Of a stretch of 64,000 nt of DNA, positions 11,518-24,000 are shown piece after piece. This DNA is from Diphasiastrum complanatum (taxonomy: Eukaryota; Streptophyta; Lycopodiopsida; Lycopodiales; Lycopodiaceae), in contig CM055092.1 in assembly GCA_029204225.1 (NCBI GenBank), positions 47,290,777 through 47,354,776 of the forward strand. Direction: 5' to 3'. How positions within the stretch are numbered: the first letter of the stretch is position 1; each line of letters opens with the position of its first letter. Position numbers and translations under genes: made by a program. The notes beneath the pieces were generated by a model. The model was not told where the DNA came from, did no database searches, and was given only the letters and a program-made list of their open reading frames with translations.

Positions 11518-12462
11518 AATTCAGAATTGCAATAATCAATTTTTATTCAGAATTACAAGAATCAATTTCATCAGCGACAACATCTTGCAATTCATCTCCT
11601 CTTAGATGATTTTCATCATCACTCTCACTTTCAAGAAATATTTTATCATCTTGACTATTAGAATTTCTATTCTCAACATCTATGGAAGTGGGAGCTTCAA
11701 GTATAGTTTGAATATTTACTACATCTCTAGGTAGCTCAATCTCATAGTTAAAATGAAGGTTTTCCATTTCATTCTCAACATTTGCACCCTCAAATACTCA
11801 TCGTGAATGTGGTTCAAGTTGAGCTACAAACCACCATACCCTGTTTAGTCGATCTAGTTGAAAAAACACCTGCAAAAATTACTATTTTAGAACATATCGA
11901 AAACTCAAATATTGAAGTCACTTGCAGTAAACTAAAAAACATGATAGCATAGCATGTGCACTTGGTCACAATGACGAGGCAACACCAATGTGTCAAAGTA
12001 CTCCATGCTCAATGTTTTTGATGAATCAATCGCAAAAAATCCACTTGGATCCGATTTTACGGTTGCATTTGGCCCTCTACAAACTACCTTGAACCATTTC
12101 ACATCAAATAAAAAATAGTGTCCACTTTCACCAAATGACACATCATAAATATTTTGTATAGTTCCATTCTATGTCTCCTGAGATAAGATTCTGATCTCGT
12201 GCACTGCTTTGACTTTCTTGTTGGAAAGATGCTATTACACCACAGTCGTTTGTGCGTCTCTTGTTATCAATCCTTTCAACACGAAAGTGGAAACCAAAAG
12301 CCCATAGAGCATTATACATTTTGCACTGCCACATGACAAACATGAATCTCATAAATAATCTTTGTGAATGAACATGGTGTCTCAAAATGATTAAACAAAT
12401 ATTGTTTTAAGCAAGAATGTTCTAATAATAAAGTATCTAAAGAATAATACCTTCTATTCACA
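11518..12462 (-). pseudogene. 3' part of a CACTA TNP2-type transposase gene (truncated copy)
   Basis: The minus strand matches 29029-29981 at nucleotide level, intron included. It encodes the DUF4216 region (GESGHYFLFDVKWFKVVCRG; FDTLVLPRHCDQVH) and the acidic C-terminus ending DEIDSCNSE. Homology stops abruptly at about 12462, where a copia integrase in the same orientation begins, and just after the stop codon at the other side. The TNP2 core is absent, so the copy is a fragment. In the CACTA superfamily this gene supplies the transposase acting on the element ends. Confidence 0.85.
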
Positions 12463-12870
12463 AATGCATCTGCTATAATCATCAATGAAGGTGATAAAGT
12501 AATAGTAGCCACTAAGAGATCTAGTCTGCATAGGTCCACATAGATCAATGTGGACAAGATCTAGGATACCACTGGCTCTCCTTGCTCCACTTTTGGGAAA
12601 TCCTCTCTGTGTTGTTTTTTCCAAAATGCAACCTTCTCAAATTTTTCCTTCAAAATAAATAGCAGGCAATCCTATAACTAGATTACCTCTTTTGAGAATC
12701 TGTAAACTCTGAACACTAATACTAATATGACCGAATCGTTGATGCCAAAGATCACTTCGACTATCAACCGTGCTTACCATAGCTTGAGCAAAAGATCTCG
12801 CATTCAATTTGTAGAGTCGATTCCCGTTGACTCTAGCTCCTGCTGTTGCGATCATGAGATGAATCGCTAT
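12463..12870 (-). pseudogene. Ty1/copia pre-integrase and integrase N-terminal fragment
   Basis: The minus strand reads LYKLNARSF, then LWHQRFGHIS (GAG-pre-integrase), then, after a frame change, DLVHIDLCGPM and YYYFITFIDDYSR, which carry the first catalytic Asp of a retroviral-type integrase. The frame then runs straight into the CACTA fragment at about 12462, so the rest of the integrase and the RT are missing. The zinc-binding cysteines between the two parts are damaged. Confidence 0.85.
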
Positions 12871-13890
12871 CTGATGATGATGGCATCATCGATGACATAT
12901 ACACACTGTAGCCAGCTACTCTATACCACATCATAAGTCATTATTATGAGACCGTATGTTCTGAACAAATATAATAAAATTGTTAAAGACATGCCAACAT
13001 CTAATCCATGTATATTCTACTTATGCTTAATGTAAATCTAATATTCTAGTAACATTGCTATCAAGAAAATTGCTTGGGTGGGGCAACACATGACGAGCAA
13101 TCAAAATGAGGTTCATACTGACAAATGCTAGACATCAGTAGATAGTGCGTGCATGCCTATCTCAACTAATTTAAAGGCTACATAGCAGTCAATGTTCGAA
13201 GCTCTCAGTTTAAACTCTTGTCTAAGATGAGTGATGATCTCAAGGTAAATCTCTTTGAATTGGCCTAGTGTGCTATGGTATCTCATGATGAGCAATATGC
13301 ATTCGCCCTTTCTATCTATGGTTGCTTTGTATGCAAGAAATCACACCATTGATCAACATCTTTATTACAATGCTAAATGATATTTCAACTAATTACTATG
13401 ATTTCATATAAGGTTATATAGGTCACACACCAACAATTAAAAAGATTTATCATATAGGTCACATATCACTAAGTTCCTCAATATAACATAAATGCTTTTG
13501 ATCATGAATCTAAATGACCCCATGCAACCATTTAAGAGACCACATGACAAAAGCAAAAAAAAATTATTTGACCACGTAATTATGTCATCAAATTATATCA
13601 AATCTATGACACCTAGATTATAAATAAACTAAATGTTTTATGACATCACCGATTTGACATAATATTATGTCATAAAATCTTAAAAAACTTGTCAAATTGC
13701 TTGTTTAATAATAATATGTACTATTTCTTATCTCATGATTTTGTCTTGTATGTCAAATCTCAAGAAAAATAAAATTTATAACAATATCAAACTAGTTTTA
13801 ACAACTAAATACTACCATAATGATCTTTGAATTGATTTTTTTACATTCCATCATATTAAAAAATATATTTTATGTAAAATCCTACAATAA
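12871..13890. other. AT-rich stretch without recognised genes
   Basis: No conserved coding motif on either strand; only short ORFs. AT-rich with phrases such as 'ATATAGGTCACA' repeated at about 13427 and 13455. Probably decayed repeat sequence. Confidence 0.5.
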
Positions 13891-13929
13891 AATATTCTCA
13901 TAAAATCTAGAAAAGATTATGAGAATATT
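13891..13929. repeat. Hairpin: inverted repeat AATATTCTCATAAAATC / GATTATGAGAATATT
   Basis: Arms of 15-17 bases pair perfectly apart from a two-base bulge, around a loop of about seven bases. It lies just outside the first palindrome array and might mark an element end, but no target duplication was found. Confidence 0.5.
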
Positions 13930-13997
13930 GAATGACATTTGAAGCATGCAAGCCCATGTGGGGGACCCTCTCACGTGCCAAGAGAGGAAAAAAAAAA

Positions 13998-14075
13998 TGC
14001 GTGGAACATCCACGCGTGGATATCGCGTGGATTATCCACGTGTGCATAACTTCTGCGTGGATAATCCACGCGAAA
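13998..14075. repeat. Left array of the GCGTGGATAATCCACGC palindrome
   Basis: Contains GCGTGGAACATCCACGC, GCGTGGATATCGC, GCGTGGATTATCCACG and GCGTGGATAATCCACGC in close succession. The motif is self-complementary except for its central base. It lies about 330 bp upstream of the ORF starting at 14407; a larger array lies downstream of that ORF (15739-16235). Confidence 0.85.
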
Positions 14076-14406
14076 CTTGAATAACAATAAAATGGCATTT
14101 CCGTGAGCATTCTTGCTCCTCTTCTTTTGCTTTCAAGTTTTATAGGTTTTCTAATCTAGTGTTTAGTGCCCTTGCTTGCTATTGCTCTTCTAAGCTCTAT
14201 AGATCTTGCTTGCTTGCTTTTGGTTGCTCTTCATTGCTAGTGATCTTGCTCTTGCTTTTGCTTGCTCTATTGATCTTCTTTGTTCTTGCTTACTATTAAT
14301 CTATTGCTTTCTATTCATTGCTTACTCTTCTAATCTAAAAGTCTTCAATACTCTTTCACTCCCATTCTCCACTACTTTCTAACTTTTAAAGTTTTTCTTT
14401 GATACA

Positions 14407-15290
14407 ATGTCTTCAAGTGGTAGGTCAAGCCGAAGGTCAAGTGGGAGACCATCTAGGAGAAGAGCTCGTGAGGAGCCCAAAGAATATAATCAAGAAAGGT
14501 TTGAGAATCGATCTCCTCAACAAAGAGATAGAATAAAAACTCTTGTGTTATCTTCTTCGGGTGAATCATCCGAGAGAAGAGCTTCCGAAGATGCCCCTTC
14601 CCAAGAATTGTGTAGTGTGTATTATGATCTTAATCCACGTGGTGGAGTTATAAAAAATATGCGTGGCAATGCAGTTCATGCCCGTTTGCGTGATTTAGTT
14701 GCTTTATATTTTGGTAAAGATTACATGATCGATTGGTCCTCCCAATCGCTTGAAGACAAAAATAAAATAATAGAGACTTTGTATTCTGAATTCCCTCAAT
14801 CCAATGCTTTTAGTAGGACTTGGGCCTTGAATACAATGTGTCTATTGATTTGAAACAAAAGGCAATTGATGAGAAGAGTTGTGAGGAATCCCATGAAGCC
14901 TGGATGGTGCTCCAAAAGGGATTGGAGAAAGGTGAAAGGGGAATTGTTGCAAAACAATTCCCAAAAGTATGAACAACAATGTAGGGCCGCTGTCAAGAAG
15001 CTTTTAAAACATGGCCAAAGTCACTTGGGATCGGGAGGAAGGGGCAATCTAGAGGCCCAATTTGTAAGTGCAATGTTTTTTAATATGATTCTATTTTTGT
15101 AGTGAGATTGTTAATGTTTTTTATTTCTAAACTATATTGTATTGTTAAACTATGTTTTTTTGTTGAATGTAGCTTAGTGATTTTGGAAGACACATGACCG
15201 CCACGGAGTACAAGCAAGTTTACGATCATGGATATGTCGGCCTTAAGGCTTTTATGGAATCCCATGGATTGTTTCCAATCGTAAACTCTT
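14407..15290 (+). pseudogene. Ptta/En-Spm-like transposon ORF1 (Transposase_24-like), with one stop
   Basis: The frame opens at ATG 14407 with an Arg/Ser-rich N-terminus (SSSGRSSRRSSGRPSRRR). It continues with YYDLNPRGGVIKNMRGNAVH and DWSSQSLEDKNKIIETLYSEFP, typical in layout of the second CACTA protein (Ptta/En/Spm family). A TGA at 14851-14853 interrupts the frame, which then resumes without shift (MRRVVRNPMKPGW; KYEQQCRAAVKKLLKHGQ) to about 15069. A splice donor GTAAGT lies at 15065, and an acceptor before 15174 (TGTAG) leads to LSDFGRHMTATEYKQVYDHGY. A further exon may follow near 15378. TNPA-like proteins bind subterminal repeats, and here the gene is bracketed by palindrome arrays. Family assignment is by architecture and remains moderate. 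Confidence 0.55.
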
Positions 15291-15738
15291 AACCTTTATT
15301 GTTTTGTGATTGTTTACTTTGTGGTTTACAAGTAAGTTTAATCTCAATTTAATCAAATCTTTGATTCTATTTTGTAGAGAGGCTCTACAACTTCAAGTGT
15401 TCGTGATGTTGGTGAAAATGTGGAAGAGAACGTGGAAGAGTACGTGAATGAAAGCAAAGGGGAGTTTGAAGATGTGGACACCAACGTACACCTACAAGAT
15501 GAAGGAGGCAAGGAGAGAAGAAGTGATATTAACATACTATTAACATCCATCAATGAACTAAAAATCCTAAACACTATCAATCTTCTCACTCACATTCATC
15601 GTCGTCTCATTCTCACTCCCATCTATACTCTCTTTTTCTCTCTCTCACACAACACAAAAATAGAAAGTCGCCTCTATTTTTGGAGCGAACCACATTTTGG
15701 TTCGCGCCAAATGTTTTTTTTTTGGACAAAAAATTTTG

Positions 15739-16235
15739 CGTGGATTATCCACGCGTGGATAATCCACGCAAATTCCAAAAACCTTTCCTCGTGAATATCG
15801 CGTGGATATAAATTTTTTTTTTTATCCATACGGTATCCACGGCCTCAACTCTCTCGATTTTGCGTGGATAAATCGAATTTTGCGTGGATAATCCACGCGT
15901 GGATAATTATCCATGCAGTATCCACGCAAAAGCTGAGCCTTTTTTATTTTATTTTTACTATGGCATGGATTATCCACGCGTGGATTATCCAACGAAATTA
16001 GGATTCCTATTTCCGGCTTCGGATGTCGGAGGTTTGCCCAACTGCCAGTAGTCAGACTTGGCGTGGATAATCCACGCGTGGATAATCCACGCATTTTGAA
16101 TTTCACGACTCATCTATTCCTGCATAAGAAATTCTTTGTTAGCCGATATTTTTGCATGGAAAATCGGGCCGATCTGCTGCGTGGAACATCCACGCGCTCG
16201 TATCCACGTGTATATCCACGCCAATCCACAGTTAT
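15739..16235. repeat. Right array of the GCGTGGATAATCCACGC palindrome
   Basis: At least a dozen full or half copies of GCGTGGAT/ATCCACGC, some back to back as GCGTGGATTATCCACGCGTGG (15738 onward, 15880 onward, 15963 onward, 16061-16093). The segment is also rich in T and A runs. It forms the downstream partner of the array at 13998. Copy spacing is irregular, there is no constant spacer length, and orientation alternates, which fits transposase-binding subterminal repeats rather than a CRISPR array or satellite. Confidence 0.85.
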
Positions 16236-16562
16236 ATCCACACGAATTTTTTTTTGCCCGCGCGTCCACCTTTGTATTGTGCATGGATATTTGCTATATG
16301 TGTTCTTGTGTTGAGTGTCTAAGTGTACATCAAAGATAGACCTCAAACTTCAAGTTAACATTTACAAATTTTAGCACTCCTTAAGGTTGATAAACAAGAT
16401 AGCATAGGTTTTCTTGTAAGACCAAGAGCAGATCTGAACTTAGTGAAAGCAGTTTTTGGAAGAGCTATGCACCATGATGTAGAAACAATTAAAATTTGTT
16501 TGAAACAAGATCAGATCATAAAACACAGTAAGTATATTCACTTACAAAGCACTCTCCCACAC

Positions 16563-16760
16563 CAAGCTCACATAGCAACTGTATTTCCAAAAAACCAAAA
16601 TACACTATACATCTAGCTTTTTCTTTGGCAACTCATGCATGGCCCAGGTTGCCGTTGACGGGATGTGTGTCTCATCGACTTGCCTCATGGTGAGGCAACT
16701 AGTCCTAATCCACTGATAGGACCCACAGTAATTCTACTTTTATTCTAACTCTCTCCTTAA
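16563..16760 (+). repeat. Copy of the roughly 210-bp dispersed repeat
   Basis: Matches 63090-63302 from 'AAGCTCACATAGCAACT' through 'CCCAGGTTGCCGTTG' to 'GGACCCACAGTA' and 'ATTCTAACT'. It ends about 75 bp from the ParB-like fragment. Confidence 0.75.
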
Positions 16761-16836
16761 AAGTAGAATCTATTTTTTATACATCCATATATATAGCATC
16801 AAGTTAAAAAAATTTAAGTACAAAAAGCATCTTTGC

Positions 16837-17200
16837 TTAATAATCATTATCATTATTATGATCCCAAGCTAAAAGTTTTCCTTCTTCAATCGTTAAGCCT
16901 GTGAAAACCTTGCAATCAACAAAACCAAAAACCATGGAGGCAGGGTACATTGCTATCAATTGTCTATGATCCTTTGCAAAATGCGATCCACCAATTACAA
17001 AGTGATTATAATTCATTGCTTTTTCTTCCTTGAAGTCTTTCTTGGCTGGGCATTCTGCAGGATCCACTAAAACGATGAATGGAACTACAATGGCATGAGG
17101 ATTAAGTTTCATTTTCTTCATTAAATTTGAAACATGCACATTATGAGGTGCTCGTACTTCATTAGAGAAACTTAGAGCCCGACGAGGGCCTTTGAAAAAG
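16837..17200 (-). pseudogene. Fragment resembling a ParB/sulfiredoxin-fold protein
   Basis: The minus strand reads, from about 17200, FFKGPRRALSFSNEVRAPHNVHV, then VVPFIVLVDPAECP, NHFVIGGSHFAKDHRQL and FTGLTIEEGKLLAWDHNND, ending at TAA 16837-16839. The 'IGGSH..(A)..RQL' segment recalls the 'vidGhHR..A' loop of ParB-like domains, and the last motif is conserved-looking. Upstream and downstream parts are missing, so it is a fragment. The family call is a weak resemblance; a conserved protein of unknown function is equally possible. Confidence 0.35.
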
Positions 17201-17712
17201 ATGCATTTTTAGTATGTTTCTCATTTTTCTAGCCATGTGGACCAATAGAAACCTTGATATTAGGCTTCTACATAACGTAGCTTTTCTCAGATATAAATAA
17301 AATAAAAACTTTTTAAATATAAAAATGTTTCATCAAGCAGCATGTGGAAATGCTATTGGATGTTGAGGCCTGCCCTTCCAGCTCATCATTGCCCGAAGAA
17401 GCCCAAAAATGTTGAAAATGAATATGACAGATGGCTAGATTGAGAAAATTAATGTAACATTAATATACTTACATTGTCAAATCATGGTTTACAGGGTTAA
17501 CTAGAGTTAACTCGTAGCGCCAAATTGTTCAGTGTTTCAAATTTTTGCCTACATATATTTTCAGATTCATGGCTTTTCGCCTACACATATTCTCAGATTC
17601 ATAGTTCAGTGTTTCAAATTTTGGCCTGCACATAACGAATGGTACCATCAAGGAAGCCGTGCTCCTTAATTGACTATGTGATTTTCTTCAATGAGAAAGA
17701 TGACAATGGATT

Positions 17713-18623
17713 ATGGGTGCCAAGAGAATATTAAAAAAACTCTTGGGTTCTGATGCATTCATTATCAAAAGAAACATTTTGAAAAAGCAAAAGGACAAAA
17801 CTATCATTTTGATCTTATTGGAAGAGCAAAATTTTGGATTTCAGAACATCATCAGGAGGAAAATCTATTTTCAAAATTTTAGTCCAACATGTATATATGC
17901 ATCCAGAGATAAATGTGCAAGGATTCAACCATCAAGATCACAAAAAAAACAACTGTGAGTATTGATATATTACAATACTTTGATTTTTTTGTCATTCCTT
18001 ATCATCTATTACTAAACTAACCAATTTGATCATTTTTCTCTTGCAAATTATATCCAATATAAATGAATGGGAGCCAAGTGGATCTCTTGTAGGTGTGTTA
18101 AATGTAGTAGACATTGATATTGGACATCTACAATATAGAGGTAGAACTGCAAAAGGTCTTGCTGATTGTGAAATTTTCTTTTATGAATCAATATACATTC
18201 CTAATATAAATGAAAATTTTGGGCAAATAGTCCCAATTCCATTACCTAGTTTTGGAAGTGATGAATGAGTGGCTCCAGATGCTGCAGTATCAGAATCATG
18301 TCATTGCAAACTATATAATGATATAAAAAATTCATTAGAGATAAGCACGGGTTCAAAAACAGTTCGAATACGGTTGGTTTATTTCTTTGAATATGTTTGT
18401 GGATTTCTTTTCAAGTGTCAATGTACACAAAACTCCAACAATGTTTGTATGCAAAAATTTGTCAGATAGGTTATTATCTGAACTTATAAATGAAGGCTGG
18501 GACAAAAAATCGGATGGAGAAATAGAATGCGAAATTAAAATGTCTTCCATGTGCAGGAACTGTTGCTCCTACAAGATGATATACTTTCCAACTTCAGATT
18601 CATTTCAAATGGTAGACTCATAA
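17713..18623 (+). pseudogene. Unidentified decayed protein-coding region
   Basis: Three open stretches follow each other. One is at 17713-17955 (basic, KKLLGSDAFIIKR), ending at a GTGAG donor-like site. The next is 18065-18265 (SLVGVLNVVDIDIGHLQYRGRTAKGLADCEIFFYES). The third lies around 18300-18620 in shifting frames (TPTMFVCKNLSDRLLSELINEGWDKKSDGEIECEIKMSSMCRNC). Amino-acid composition looks protein-like, but I recognise no domain. It may be the 5' part of the transposon-like genes downstream. Confidence 0.3.
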
Positions 18624-21020
18624 GTAACTGTCAACATTCTATTCTTTTTGTATAATTTCTTTCTAAAATTGCTCGTATAATCTTTATACGAAATGTAACA
18701 TACTTTGTGTTAAAATTAAGTAGGTACGTAAAAGACATGAGCACGAGATCAAATGCAGAGATATTGACGAAACTATCCAACTGATGGAAGAACACTGAGA
18801 TTTACTATTAGAAAATACACGTCCATCATCGTTACTCAAGATGAAAACAAGAATTTTGTCTTTTATCATTGTAGAAAAATTGCAATCCAGTATTGTACTA
18901 TGGACACAACTTGATTGTAAGAATCTATATTGATATTAATAAAAATCTCATAAATGGGTTGTTTAAATGTAAGATTCTGTCTCCTTTTCTGGATGGTAAT
19001 ATATACACGTTTGTAATTGAAATCCTATTCAGTAACTTTATCTTTATTTTCTATATTAGTATCAGGAGTTGTCATGGCAATAATCTCCTATCTTGTAATT
19101 TTGCCTTTCTTTGTTGTGCCCCGACACGGTCCATAGCCATGGCGTGCCTAACATAGCCTAAGGGAAATAAGCATATCGAAATCTGATATCACTATCTTAG
19201 AGAGAAAGTGCAAAGCAAAGAATTCTCTTTGGTTTATTGTAGGACAGAACTACAGGCATGAGATTCACTTCACCAAGGCTCTATTAAAGGAGCATCATCT
19301 AAGATTTAACAATATGTTAAATTTGAAGATACAATTTTTTCAAAATCCACATTAAGCAAGAGTGTTGAAATTCCATGCTCAAGCCCAATTCCATCACGTA
19401 ATGAGCAACCTGAAAAATTTGTATATACTTAAAACAAAAAATATGAAGACTCAAAATTTTAGCAAAGGATTGAAAAAATTCAGGATCAAATTTTTTTGAC
19501 CCAAGCCTATTTTCGATCCAATGTCATTTTTGTCAAAAAGAGATTTTTCGACCTTGGGTCGAGTCGAATTAGTTCCAATTTTTTGAGTGTGTTTGACCTT
19601 GGATCGGATCAGATTGCAGGTCGGATCGCAGTTTTCGAACATCTTCGACCCTGGATCAGATCAGATCGGATCGCGGTTCTAATTTTTCGAACGTCTTCAA
19701 CCCTAGATCGGATCGGGTCTGATTAATTTGACCCTTTGTATAAATTCAACCCAATGTCTAAATCTGACCCTTTGTAAGTAGAAATTCGACCCACATATAC
19801 TTAAAATAACGACTATTGTATGTGAGCTGCCAATGCACTAATCAACTGACTTCCAATCATCAATGATGGAGTCAACGCCCTGAGAGACATCTTCTGTAAC
19901 GATGATTCAGACATTATTCTGTAATGAGGATGAGTGATTAAGTAGGTTTTGTAGAATCAGTTAGTATTTTTTTTTTCCTTAAGCTATCAACAGATTTCAA
20001 CTGAAGCGGTTTTGCGCCCACTGTTTTGCACCCAGTTTCACGCTCTTTGTACTCATGTTTTTAATATCAATCTGTTTGCAAGATTCGTGTCTACATTGTG
20101 ATTGTTCCATTGTTGATTGAAAATCAACTGCCGTGTTTTCGATCTGTCAACCACTTGCTCATCACTTCCACTATTGAATTTCTCTAGTTTACTACACATT
20201 GTACCCCGACATGGATGAGACAAAATGTATTGTTCAAGTACAGTTAAAATGCCACAAGTGTATTCACTAACGCAAAAGGAACATGGAACTCAACAAAATC
20301 GAATATCATATTTTCCTAGATATCCAATATCTATTTCAGAATCGGTAAAAAGAACTTTCTTTACAGGTTATAATTTCTCTTGGTTATTACAGTCATTATA
20401 ACTAGATTCAATGTTTCTACTACTCAAATTGAATCCCTCCAAAACTCGTGTTCTACACTTTCTCACACTTTCCAAAAGTGTTTATTCAAATGCTTTTAGA
20501 CTAAAATAACTTTGAAAAGTCAAACTCTAAGTCTAATATGAAATTGGCCTTAAATGCCATATAAACAAATGTAGCAATTTTGACTAGACTAGTTGAAATC
20601 TCTCTCAACTCTTACATTTATCTTCTTTATATAATATGTCATTGCTCCGCCTCAATGTAATGAACAAGGAACTTGATACACCATATCGATATCTCATATC
20701 AACTGGTTTATTTTAACTTAGGTTATGTCTTCATGTCGATATATTGTCCTTCATAGACTTTTCACTCTCTTTGTTATGTAACTGGAAGTAATTTGGAATA
20801 ACGAAGATTGTAACATGAATTACAATATGCTACATCGAAACTCTGACTGCAAAATAGCCTAAGTCATACATTTTTTAGTCGATTTTTACATAAAGTAATA
20901 CGTTGTTGACCATTTTTGATGATTTGTTAGGTTTATTGCCTTGCATTTGCATCATTTTTCAATACAACAATGATGCATACTAGCAATACCCAAAAATGCA
21001 TCTGATTCAAGTTTGGTTCA
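18624..21020. other. No recognised gene; includes a GGATCGGATC-rich segment
   Basis: No conserved motif was seen. Between about 19545 and 19720 three diverged units of roughly 65-70 bp share 'TTCGACC(C/T)TGGATCGGATC'. The rest is AT-rich sequence with short ORFs. Confidence 0.4.
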
Positions 21021-21029
21021 CAAGATGAG

Positions 21030-24000
21030 GATGATTCTTAGACTCCTCCGAGGAAAGCTCCATCAAAAAAATCAAGTGACCCTCCTCAAGTGTCCACAGC
21101 TATGAAGTCCAAGTGCCTCAATTATGAGTGGGTTGTCAAGTATAATTAGGAAGATAGCATTAAGCTTTATATTTGCCGAAAGCCAAGCACCGAGCTAGAG
21201 ATGAAAGATTCTAAATGTTGTGGCCCAGTGTCATGGGTGGATTATGAAGGAGAGGACGACCTAGATACACTCATTCTGACAGTGGAGGATCCTGATAATC
21301 AGAAGAAAGGAAAGATGTTGTTTGTAGTGAATGAGAAACTTTGTCAATTTGATTTATGTTCTCCATCAATGTTATCTAGGCGATTATCTAACTCTAGTAA
21401 TATGATCGTCAGCCTTGGTCCATTTGTGTGCAAAGAAGTTGCATTGAAGCTCTCTTCAATAGAGGATGGATCGACAAAGAAAAAGACTATAATCAATGAA
21501 GAACCTCCTAAGAAAATGAAGACCAAGGTTCAAGCAAAAAGTGTAGAACCATCCAAGAAATCAAAGAAATAGCCACCAAAAGGATACAAAAAGGACAAAG
21601 AAATTGAAGAACATAGCTCATCTGAAGAAGAAAGTGAAAAAAAACATGTCTGGCTTTATGTTGAGCAGTGGAGTTTTTACTTCTGAACAAAATCATATAC
21701 GTCGAGAGATCGTGGTTAGAGATCAATTGGTCAGCCATCATATTTTTTAGTTGCCAATCTTTATAATTCATAGACCATTTACTGACCTCTCGCATTAGAG
21801 AAAATATGGGCCCAAAGAGGGCCCTATAAGAAATGCCATGTAGGAGAGTGAAAAATAACAATTAAGTTATTAAAATATCATTTTTTTCTATCATCCAGAG
21901 GAGGTTATCGAAAAAGATGAATCCGTGCTTTCAAGTAAGTTATAGCTTATTTGGTTTAATATTGCTTGAACTTTTAGATTCAATCATAATCACTAGTCCT
22001 GTTATTTATTAATTTCAACTTTCTATTGATTTGTTTATTGTGTTGCTGTGAATACTATGATTGTCCTAATTTCTACTGATAGTTTTATAGACATTATGTT
22101 TGCAATGCAGATCAACATTGGCTGTTGAAGACCGTTTGGCCGATGAGATTTCCATTGGAAACTCAATAGGTTCTACTTTGACTTCTAAATCTATGAAATC
22201 AGTGTTAAACAATACCAACATAAAAAAGATTAAGGCTTCAGTTACTGATAACATTATGAATGAAGTTGGAAAAATATTGGACACTACATTGGTTCAAGGG
22301 GCATGTGATTTTTCTAGCATCAGCAAAGAAGCATATGCAACAATGTTTAAGATGATAAAGGAGGCATTTGCACATGTAAGTATTAACAAGTTTCCAATCC
22401 CATGGCCATTTCATCTTTTTTTTTAAAAGGACATGTTAAACCAAGGTATGCAGACAATAGTTGGTAATCCTTCTCATATCAATGAAGTGTATTGCTCGAA
22501 AGAATAATGTCTAGCATATAACAATTCCAACAATTTATTTATTGACATTAATCAGTTATTAACATTCATCATAAATTTTTACGGTATTACAAATGAGAAT
22601 GACAAGTTGATAGTTGTTCTCAAGTTAGATGAGTCTGAAATTATAAGAGGACAAAAAATGGAAAGAATCGGTCTTACGATCATGAATGAAGCACTTTCAA
22701 ATTCAGACGCCTCAAAAGGCCTCAACTTCAGTGTTCAATCAGAAAATATATTTGGTGGTTGGCAGCTTTTCAGGTGTAGTAGTTCCTTCACATATTCAAT
22801 AGGGATAATCTAATATGGATTTCATTTGAAAAATCTTCTCTGTGTTAATATTATTCTAAAACATTTTTTCATTTCTCTTATAGGTAATGGAAGAAGACCA
22901 TAACACTCTCTCATGTATATTTAGTAGAACGTCATATTGTGCCACCATAAAAAATCACATGGATGGAGATCCACTCAATATTCTTAGAATTGGCACTTTC
23001 AACATAGAATGGCATTTAGCAAGAGATCTGAAGACATTAAAATGTATGTTCAATGTATCCCATGGCGCTGACTCTAAACACCCATGTTTGTACTGCATGA
23101 AGACAACAAAAGACATGACAAGGAGTACAAGAATATCAAGAGATCGAGAAGATCCTAATTGGAAACTCGTACTACCGATTCCTCTTCAGAATGTTCATAT
23201 CTATACATTGTATGCTAACATATAATAGAAAAAATAATATATTTTCACATCTTGTTTGCATGGAATTTTGAGCCAGAGGCACAGTGAAGGAAGCTATTTC
23301 CAGATTAGAGGATGTGTTGTCTAAAGCAAGCTTACATAAAGGCCACATTAAAATTAAAAAAAGACGACAAGTTATCAGTTAAAATAGGAAATATTCCATG
23401 CAAGCTGAACTTTGGAGGTTCCAAAGCTCGTAAATTCTTATCAAATTATTCTGGCAAACAATCCAAGATTCAGTACTCGGTTTGGAAAGAAATAATAGCT
23501 GCAACTCAAGATTTCGAAAAAGATGATTCTACTCGTGTACACAAAATAGAAGTTTGGAGAAAATTAGACAACATGGTGAAATACTTGAGAAAAGATAAAT
23601 TTTCAAATACTAATGTACAAATGATATAGAAAACAACCACTGAATTTGTGGATGTAGTTCGAAGTGCATGGGGTTTAGATCATATAACTCATTATATGGT
23701 AAGATTTTGATGTTACACTAGTGTAGACAAATATGAGCAATTAATCTAGATATTTTTTACACTGATTTGTATTTTGTTTTTATGACATGCAGCACATATT
23801 GCGGCATCATTCGACATTCTTTGCAAGAAATAGTGAAAGTCTTAGCATATGGTCATCTCAAGGAATGGAAAAATCTCATTGGCAAGCAAGAGCGGCATTT
23901 CATAAAAGTACACAACATGGTGGGACTAGCACAAAGAACAGCTATATATTGCAACTTTTTCAATGGTTTTACAGAAGAATCCAAATTCGTCATAATAGAA

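Noticed and set aside
15739-16235. Palindrome arrays as a CRISPR array
   Set aside because: Nuclear plant context, irregular spacing, changing orientation and no constant spacer length.
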